Below are positions 57,369 through 64,000 of a stretch of DNA of 64,000 nt, piece after piece; the stretch's first letter is position 1; every line of letters begins with the position of its first letter. The notes under the pieces are model-generated. The model worked only from the letters and a program-made list of their open reading frames with translations, was not told the DNA's origin and did not search any database. This stretch comes from Ustulina deusta (taxonomy: Eukaryota > Ascomycota > Sordariomycetes > Xylariales > Xylariaceae): the NCBI GenBank assembly GCA_023159155.1, contig JAJNNX010000035.1, positions 1 to 64,000 on the forward strand, given 5' to 3'. The translations under genes were made by a program, and so were the position numbers.

Positions 57369-58769
57369 ATGGCGCTTCGGCTACGGACATGGTGGCTCTT
57401 CGCTGTTGCCGGGACGCTCGCTCAAGTCAGCATTAGCGATAGCAGGACAACGGAAACTGATTCGACTCTCACCTTGACCGAGGGCGCTACGCCCACCGGC
57501 CTCTATCAGTCCTTTTCATCCCAGCGAACACAGGAGACCGTCGGCCTGGCATCCCTCTCGGATAGCACCGGCTCCGTGTTTACTGACAATACTACCAAGT
57601 CGGCAGCGACCCGAACGACGCCCACCGACACAGTCACTCTCCTGACCGGTTCCGCCAGGACAACAACCACTCTATCTGGAAACGCCTCAACGGCCACATC
57701 GTCAGCGCCCTCGTCGGCGAACACGCAGGCCTGCAACAACTATGTGGAATTCTGCACGCGAAGATATAGCAATATCACCGAGGTCGCTTGCCACAACTCC
57801 CCATTCCTAACACCAAACAACATCGCCGCGAACCAGGAATACGATGTTACCCAGCAGCTAGACGACGGAGTGCGCTTTCTGCAGGCTCAAATCCAGTGGC
57901 CCAATAATGACACCAAGCCACACTTCTGCCACACAAGCTGCGACATCCTAGATGCTGGCCCAATAACGGACTGGCTTACCACGGTGAAGGATTGGGTAGC
58001 CCGACATCCCTTTGATGTCATCACCATTCTACTGGGCAATGGAAACTAGTGAGTCAATCGTCTATATTTTGAATACTACGTACATAGACAGTTTCCGCTT
58101 ACCGATGTTAGCTCGGAACCCTCACTCTATGTGCCATACATTGAGCAGTCAGGTATTCTGCGATACGTATATACACCCCCCTATGTCCCAATGAACTTGA
58201 GCAGCTGGCCTACTCTGACCGATATGATATTGGGCGGTGGGAGAGTGGTCATGTTCATGGATTATATGGCCAACCAGACGGAATATCCATGGCTTCTCGA
58301 CGAATTCTCGCAGATGTGGGAGACGCCTTTCGACCCAGTGGATAACAGCTTCCCCTGCGACGTATCAAGACCGCCTGATCTCTCTGTGGCTGACGCGAAA
58401 AATCGCCTTAGTCTCATTAACCACAACCTCAACACCCAACTCTCCATCCTGGGCGTGGATTTGCTTGTCCCGGCTCGCACCGAGCTCAATATCACAAATA
58501 ACGCAACTGGAATCGGCAGTCTTGGACTTGGAGCTAATAATTGCCTCGCACAGTGGGGTCGCCCACCGAACTTCCTCAATGTGGACTACTACAATTATGG
58601 GGGCTTCCCAGGCTCGGTCTTCGAAGTCGCCGCCCAGATGAACAACGTTACCTACGACCGAAAATGCTGTGGTGTTGCAACTAGTGGTGGCATAAGAGGG
58701 GTTTCTAGTCTAAAACCCGGTGTAATATATCCCCTGGTGGCACTGGCATTGTTTGGGTTATTGATGTAG
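57369..58769 (+). CDS. Secreted PLC-like phosphodiesterase (TIM-barrel) with probable GPI anchor
   Basis: Exons 57369-58048 and 58112-58769 give 445 residues. The signal peptide is about 1-22. A Ser/Thr-rich stalk (25-118, many TTTLSGNAST-type words) precedes the PLC-like domain from about 120. Seen there: NNYVEFCTRRYSNITEVACH with H142 at the usual position of the first catalytic His, NQEYDVTQQLDDGVRFLQAQ, HFCHTSC, WVARHPFDVITILLGN, and after the intron YVPYIEQSGILRYVYTPP and GGRVVMFMDY. These are marks of the fungal PI-PLC X-like superfamily. The C-terminal GVIYPLVALALFGLLM is a GPI-signal-like hydrophobic end. The 63-base intron was set by frame (GTGAGT to GTTAG). Substrate unproven; many members lack full catalytic residues. 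Confidence 0.87.
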
Positions 58770-59659
58770 ATGGATATGCGGCCCATGACGCATCAATATT
58801 CGTTTCGGCCTAAGCGGTAAAGGGGGCGCTTGAGTCTTGGATAGCCGACGGGCGTGGCTTGACAGACAGAATCAAAGAACCACTAGATTTGTTATTAGCA
58901 ATGTATAAATTAATACCACTGTAATCCTTTTTTTCACCTCAGCTATGTAGTGAGTTGGGTTCGATTCCGATAGCGCTATTGGTCTTCGCTAGATAGCTCA
59001 TTTGAACGAACAGTTATTAATTCTTAATTATGGTAGTGATATGACGTGTCATTTTTATTTCGAAAGTTAATCTTTAGTCTTTAATCTTGAAGTGGGCAGC
59101 TGTAGTCAATAGTACTCGCTTTATGTGTCTCCTACGTTGCCCCCATACTCAGAGATAGGCCGAACCTACGCTTCCTATTATAGTTATCAGTCTTGTCTCT
59201 TAGGAAATCAGACGATCAAGTAAAGAAGCCATAAATTCAAATCCATTCGCGATGCTAACTAGAAGGTTCCGTGCTCCTCTTTTTCCTTGTGAAAATTAAA
59301 GCCTATAGTGTTTATATCCTTCATGAGTAAAGCTACCACCAAGTGGCTCATGCATATACTAAGCCTCCGTGATCCACTCGCACCACTTCAATTTATGAGA
59401 AACTCGGGAATAGAAGTAAACCATGATGGTCTGTATGGATTCACAAAATGCAAATCAGCCGGCCAGAGAATGAGTGGTCCGAATCGGCTATTGTTATTGG
59501 TTTCCCCTTCTCATGCGCCGCTAGGATCGTAGCAGTTATGGTGGTTCACATAAATGTTTCGAGGGCACGTCGTCGCTGCTCCCAAGAACGAGGACAGCAG
59601 CAGCGACGTCGCCAGACGCAACGCCAGTAGCTCCTTTCCTAAGCAGGATAATTTCACAG

Positions 59660-59960
59660 ATGAATTAGGTCGTCCACCGGACGCTTGAGGTCACCAACCA
59701 TGGCCGCCGCCATTGTACTGCACACCACTAGGACGCTAAAGGCAAATGCGCCACACAAAATAGAGACGATAACCATGCTCCAATAACATTCACTCATTCC
59801 CCATACAACGAAAACTGCGAAGCCACTGACAAAGGGTACTGAGCAATGAGCAATAGTGGTAACACAACGCCAATCTTGTCTGCTAGAGCACCCAACAGGG
59901 CTTGGCCAATGATACCAGACAAAGAAGGGTGGGTGACCAACGTGGCAGCCTTCTCTGTCG
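59660..59960 (-). pseudogene. Fragment of a major-facilitator transporter gene, frameshifted
   Basis: On the minus strand the frame from about 59950 reads SLSGIIGQALLGALADKIGV, a typical MFS loop (G-x-x-ADKIG) in the monocarboxylate-transporter style, then hits a stop. In another phase further along, WSMVIVSILCGAFAFSVLVV and AAAMVGDLKRP continue the helical, transporter-like sequence to a stop near 59660. No upstream or downstream exons were found nearby. Only about 100 residues of the expected 450-500 remain. One frameshift (near 59840) and the lost ends make it a dead remnant. Confidence 0.6.
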
Positions 59961-60534
59961 ATACTCTTGAATCTATAGCCTAACGAGCTAGTTGACTAGC
60001 TAGAAGATTATTATCAAAGCTTTAAACAGGCACAGACCCAGCAAACACCCATTTCCTATAAACTTTCCCCTTATACAAAAGAACTAACCCTATCAACTGA
60101 TAATAAGCGTTAACTTCAAGGATTCAACCATGTAATGGCCCAATGCAACTAGTCAGTCCATGCTCTAATATAAGAAGGAAAATGTAGTAGGTTAGAGTTA
60201 AGAGAAATTGAGGGATATCACGAGACAAGTTTATCACCTAGGGATCTGCTCGGCTCAAAATTCTCTGCCCCTGGCTATGCCCATCACGTATTGACGTAAT
60301 GCTACGCACAGAAGAGGAAACGTGCGTTGTTTTGGGAGGGGGAGTGTTTGTGTGATTCCACTTTTAGCAAAAATGTAAGACTTTTGTATCAACGCTATTT
60401 ACAGGACTAGAAAGTGAGAGTGACAAAAAAGTGTACGGGACCGTACAGGTTATATCCCGTGGTGAGTAGTGATTCAGTGTGCCAACACTCCATGGGGTGG
60501 TTGTATTAAGTGTGCATGTTATATGAGGGACGGA

Positions 60535-60640
60535 CCTAAACTCTCCTAACTTAAAGAGAGAGATCCAGGAATCAATACCACTGAGCCTTAACCTATATTA
60601 TCCAATCTAACAGCTACCTCGTTGCGACCCTCTCAGTGAC
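60535..60640. repeat. Dispersed repeat with AGGAATCAAT core, third copy
   Basis: Contains AACTCTCCTAACTTAAAGAG, GATCCAGGAATCAATACCAC, GAGCCTTAACCTATA and GCGACCCTCTCAGTGACC. These correspond, diverged, to words in the copies near 31905-31985 and 33345-33480. The function and boundaries are unknown. Confidence 0.45.
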
Positions 60641-62098
60641 CTCTATATATTCTCGAGTAAACCCCTCTGATGGTGAATGGGAAACATAGATAAGATTAAA
60701 GATAGAAAAATTGGAAGGAATAAGAAGCGAAGGTACACATCGTTGATACTATCTCAACTAGCAGCAGGTTCATGCGGTGCCGTTCAACATTAGAACTCCT
60801 AAACCAGCTTATTGTAATTTACACTAAATAATCGAAGAAATAGCGGATTTCTTAATTCGAAGTATTACTCTGCCTATTGCATCAGAGAGTATTAAAAGCA
60901 ATGTATTAAACTGTTGCTAGTGTTCTGGGCAACTTTCGGATATGCAGCACAAATGCGTCAAGTATGGAGATCTGCAGGCAATATAGACCGGAGATTTTTA
61001 AGCTCGTTTTTCAACACTTGAACTTAATCGCTGCACGTGGTGGTTCACCGCAGCCTCCGTAGTTTAAGTGGATCTATCTAGGCTTGGCTTGCATCGGGAG
61101 CGGCCCGCTAGTTACCGCCCGTGTCTACCCAACCTACCTAATATGATGTGTATTTGATGAATACGACAGTGTGTTTAAGTAGGGTAGATTAGTTTCCCTT
61201 AGAAATACTTGCAATAATAGAGCATACAATACAGTAAGCATCTCAGGCGGTCTGGCTGTACTTGAACTGAAACCATCTGTCTCTGCCACGGCAATGTGGT
61301 GCAGTTTGACGTCCACAAGTTCTTCAGCTTTTGGTATATACTACCCGAGAGACCTGCCGTGGAGGAGCTATTGGCTAGGGAGTGACGGGAGACTCCCAGT
61401 TTGTCTCAACCAACCAGTATGTAACCCAAACATTGGTGTGGGAGGACACTATCACTAGCTTACGCACGAAGTCGGGTAAGGCCCGTTTCCACCACTGTGA
61501 GGCGCGTTCGCCACCATCGTGACCTTATTGCCATAATATTTGACAGCGGTGTTGCCCTTGGGGCGGATATTCAAAACTTACAGCACCGGCCATTAAATGC
61601 TGATGGTACAACGTTGTACAGAGTCGGAGAATGTCGTGGAAAGAGTCAATTCCTGCTTTGGAACGCCATTTTGCTGTTTTAGTGCTAGGTGATCACTCTT
61701 CCTATCAAGAGTGGTTAATGGCAGGTATGGTTGATCATTAATATTATTGCACGAAGGGTTCAAACTGCTTCATCGGCTAGCTCTTGCCTATATACATGAT
61801 ACTTCTACACATCCTCCCCACCTTGTTCCACAAGTGTAGCGTCATGACGCCTGCAAAGAAAGTCGGGCTCCCTTTCCAATGGTCCTGTGACTCTCTTGTG
61901 CTATGAAGTAGTGGCATCAGATGTCTGCTAGGTCGGGTTTTATCAACATACCTTGGGAGCCTCGGAATTATCCCTTGTCACGGGAATCCTTTGTCACGGG
62001 ACGCTGTTGCCCCGCTGTCAAGTAGACTAGACGACCTGGACCAACATAGACGTTGTTTATATACAAATCCAAGAAACGTGATTATGTAGCTTTCTAGG

Positions 62099-62106
62099 TA
62101 TAAATA
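62099..62106 (+). promoter_or_regulatory. TATA box of the 2OG oxygenase gene
   Basis: TATAAATA lies about 150 bases before the ATG at 62248, followed by a pyrimidine-rich leader (CTATCTTTCATCTCCC). This is a typical strong fungal promoter arrangement. Confidence 0.55.
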
Positions 62107-62247
62107 AGAGCTGGTTTATACTATCTTTCATCTCCCAAATTTCTCCAGCCTCGACTCGCCTGTCAACGAATTTTCATCTCCAGCCATCAAGTTCTCCTCA
62201 ACTACGCTTATAAAACTTTTCGACTTTTTTAACATCTTAATTTTACG

Positions 62248-63455
62248 ATGGCAGTGTATTCTCCAGGCTTAGTCCCTACCTTGATGCCCGTGGCTCAGCT
62301 TAACACCGTTGTGTTCTCGAAAATACTAGATCGCGATCCAGAGCAGCTGAAGAGTTTGATGACGGCAATCCAAACCGTCGGCTTCTTCTACCTCGACCTT
62401 TCTGACAAGTACTCTGAAGGCATGTTGAACAACCTCAAGAAGTGCAGCTCGGTTATGAAAGATTGGTTCAGTCAGCCCAACGCTGTGAAGAGCCAATATA
62501 AGACAGTGAGCATGGCATCTCACGGGTAAGTTGACAAACAGGCTCCCTAACTCTAATGTTCGACAAGTGGGGAAAACTAGATTCCTTTCTAATATGACTA
62601 TAGATATAAGCCGATTGGTTCTCAGGCGGGTACCCACGGCGGACGAGATGGCTGGGAAGTTTTGAAGGTAGGTTTCAAAGAATTTGTTAATCTGAACTAA
62701 GGGATATATTCCGCATTATATAGCTGACAATGACACAGACTGGTACCCTTGAGATGGCAAGTAGATGGGGTCTCATCCCTCCAGTCGAGAAGTACTACGA
62801 GGACTTCTCAACTTTCCAGCGCCAGTGTGATTATGTTAGCAGAATGCTACTTGACAGAATCTCAAATGCCTTAGGCCTGGGGGCTGAGTCGAGTCTCAAC
62901 AGGGCTCATCGCGGCGACTGTCCCTCGAAAAGTGCCGTTGCCTACCTCCACTACATCCCCATGGACCCTACGGGAGGCCATGTCGGTAACAATATGCACA
63001 CCGACTATGGTACATTAACTCTCGTCTTCGCTTCTCAGTGGGGACTGCAGGTTCTATATCCTACCGGCCCTCGTGCCGAGGATCGTGAGTGGCAGTGGGT
63101 TGAGCCTCGGCCCAACTGTGCCATTGTCAACGTTGCCGACATTCTATACTTCCTCACTGGCCGCAGGCTTATTTCTGCTGTCCATCGCGTGCTTCCCTTG
63201 CCGGACCAAGACCGTTATTCAGTGACCTATTTCTTGCGTCCGAGCGATGACACCCTAATGCCGGACTCTGAAGGAAATATGATAAACGTCATGGAGTGGT
63301 ACACGAGGAAGAACAACAATTATGAGGCCCCCGCCCACATGCAAGACAAGTCATTCCTCGTCGGTGGCCTGTACAAAGATGGATTTGGCAATGAGAATGA
63401 CATGGCGGCGAACGGAATAAACAGCACGGAAGGATCCCGACGAAGTCGAAGATAA
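62248..63455 (+). CDS. 2-oxoglutarate/Fe(II)-dependent oxygenase, isopenicillin-N-synthase-like
   Basis: Three exons (62248-62525, 62604-62667, 62739-63455) give 352 residues, the normal size. The N-terminal DIOX_N-like part has VGFFYLDLSDKYSEGMLNNL. The catalytic jelly roll has the iron triad H201-x-D203 (HTDYGTLTLVF) and H263 (SAVHRVLPLP), with R273 (RYSVTYFLRP) for 2-oxoglutarate. GWEVLK and AVAYLHYIPMDP are also family-like. Such enzymes hydroxylate, desaturate or cyclise small molecules in secondary metabolism or hormone-like pathways; the substrate here is unknown. There is no signal peptide. Introns of 78 and 71 bases have GT-AG ends and preserve frame. No partner biosynthetic gene is visible up to the window end. 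Confidence 0.9.
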
Positions 63456-64000
63456 ATTGGCATGTAATAGCGTTTTCAACGCTAGTAACTAGAATTGCAT
63501 TAGGCAACATGCCAAGAGAAGCAGCATTGATATTCCGACTCCCTCAATATTATTTCGTCATTCCTGGGTCGCAATAAAGCTTTCCGTTACAATGCCTGAA
63601 GCTCTGTGACAAATATCGTCGCTGCAATTACTCAAGTGGCTTGCAACTACTCTGCGCTACTAGTGGATTGAGCTCGGCTGAACTCCGGGTAATAGCTTAT
63701 AAATAGATTATTTGCTGCCCCAGGTCTGCCAATTCAGCACCTGTTTGGACCCGAATGATGTCAGACATCGAGGTAATGGTGCCGTATATCTCAATGTGGT
63801 CGCTGCAAGCGAAATTAGGAACAAAAAGGGACTACCTCAGGTCCAGTAGCTTAAACCACGTACCCGCAGCGACTAGATAGTAGTCTCAATCGCTTCTCCT
63901 AACTGACATGTCACAACGATCAACCCATCGCTGACCGGCGGATTTAAATACTCGACGTGTTCGGCACCAGCGTGTGCTCTTCGTTGAGTGATGAAGGCTA
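63456..64000. other. Intergenic sequence at window end
   Basis: Downstream of the oxygenase gene. A possible polyadenylation word AATAAA lies near 63573. No gene or repeat recognised. Confidence 0.4.

Larger units (their letters stand above)
58770..62247. other. Long intergenic region with decayed elements
   Basis: 3.5 kb between two plus-strand genes. It holds the MFS transporter remnant at 59660-59960 and a dispersed repeat copy at about 60535-60640. The promoter of the oxygenase gene lies at its right end. Other small frames (59308-59630, 61134-61682) have no recognisable product. T-arm-like GGTTCGATTCC words near 38879 and 58958 were examined and do not belong to tRNAs. Confidence 0.45.

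Noticed and set aside
62248..64000. Start of a secondary-metabolite gene cluster around the 2OG oxygenase
   Set aside because: No backbone enzyme or other tailoring gene lies in the window; neighbours are a PLC-like protein and decayed sequence.

Overview
This window is nuclear DNA of a filamentous ascomycete, most likely a Sordariomycete. The evidence is short GT-AG introns with CTAAC-type branch points, the gene families present (HET-domain protein, SUR7/PalI protein, AL-3-type GGPP synthase, SIN component Cdc14), and a sharp split between ordinary genic DNA and extremely AT-rich DNA that carries the signature of repeat-induced point mutation (RIP). I cannot name the species. The pattern would fit a genome with AT-rich isochores, as in some Colletotrichum, but that is a guess.

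Layout. Bases 1 to about 17,050 form an AT-rich repeat block with no intact gene. It holds a roughly 560-bp A/T microsatellite, three copies of one RIP-mutated repeat, a rearranged Ty3/gypsy LTR relic with inverted LTR arms, and a GC-richer 1-kb island bounded by direct repeats with a hairpin-forming minisatellite inside. A repeat-rich transition (17.0-18.5 kb) leads to a small secreted cysteine-rich protein gene. Its intron has been invaded by a complete 1,925-bp Fot1/pogo-like transposon with 44-bp inverted repeats and a TA duplication. That transposon is RIP-mutated inside and its insertion point overlaps the splice donor.

From 22 kb on the DNA is ordinary gene space. The order is epsilon-COP (SEC28, +), GGPP synthase (-), Cdc14 of the septation network (+), a cysteine-rich single-pass surface protein (-), a J-domain protein (-), a HET / coiled-coil / ankyrin protein (-) with GTG where ATG is expected, a C2H2-like transcription regulator (-) divergent from a three-exon FAD monooxygenase (+), a GX3-repeat protein (+), an HD-domain phosphohydrolase (-), a CBM48/AMPK-type glycogen-binding protein (+), the Mpe1 cleavage/polyadenylation factor (-), a SUR7/PalI membrane protein (-), a PLC-like GPI-anchored protein (+) and a 2-oxoglutarate/Fe(II) oxygenase (+). 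A decayed MFS transporter fragment lies at 59.7-60.0 kb.

Most genes are independent housekeeping or cell-surface genes. The regulator/monooxygenase divergent pair (39.1-42.8 kb) is the only arrangement suggesting shared control. Exon structures were worked out by hand from reading frame, splice signals and family similarity, and were not checked against transcripts. No tRNA, rRNA or CRISPR was found.
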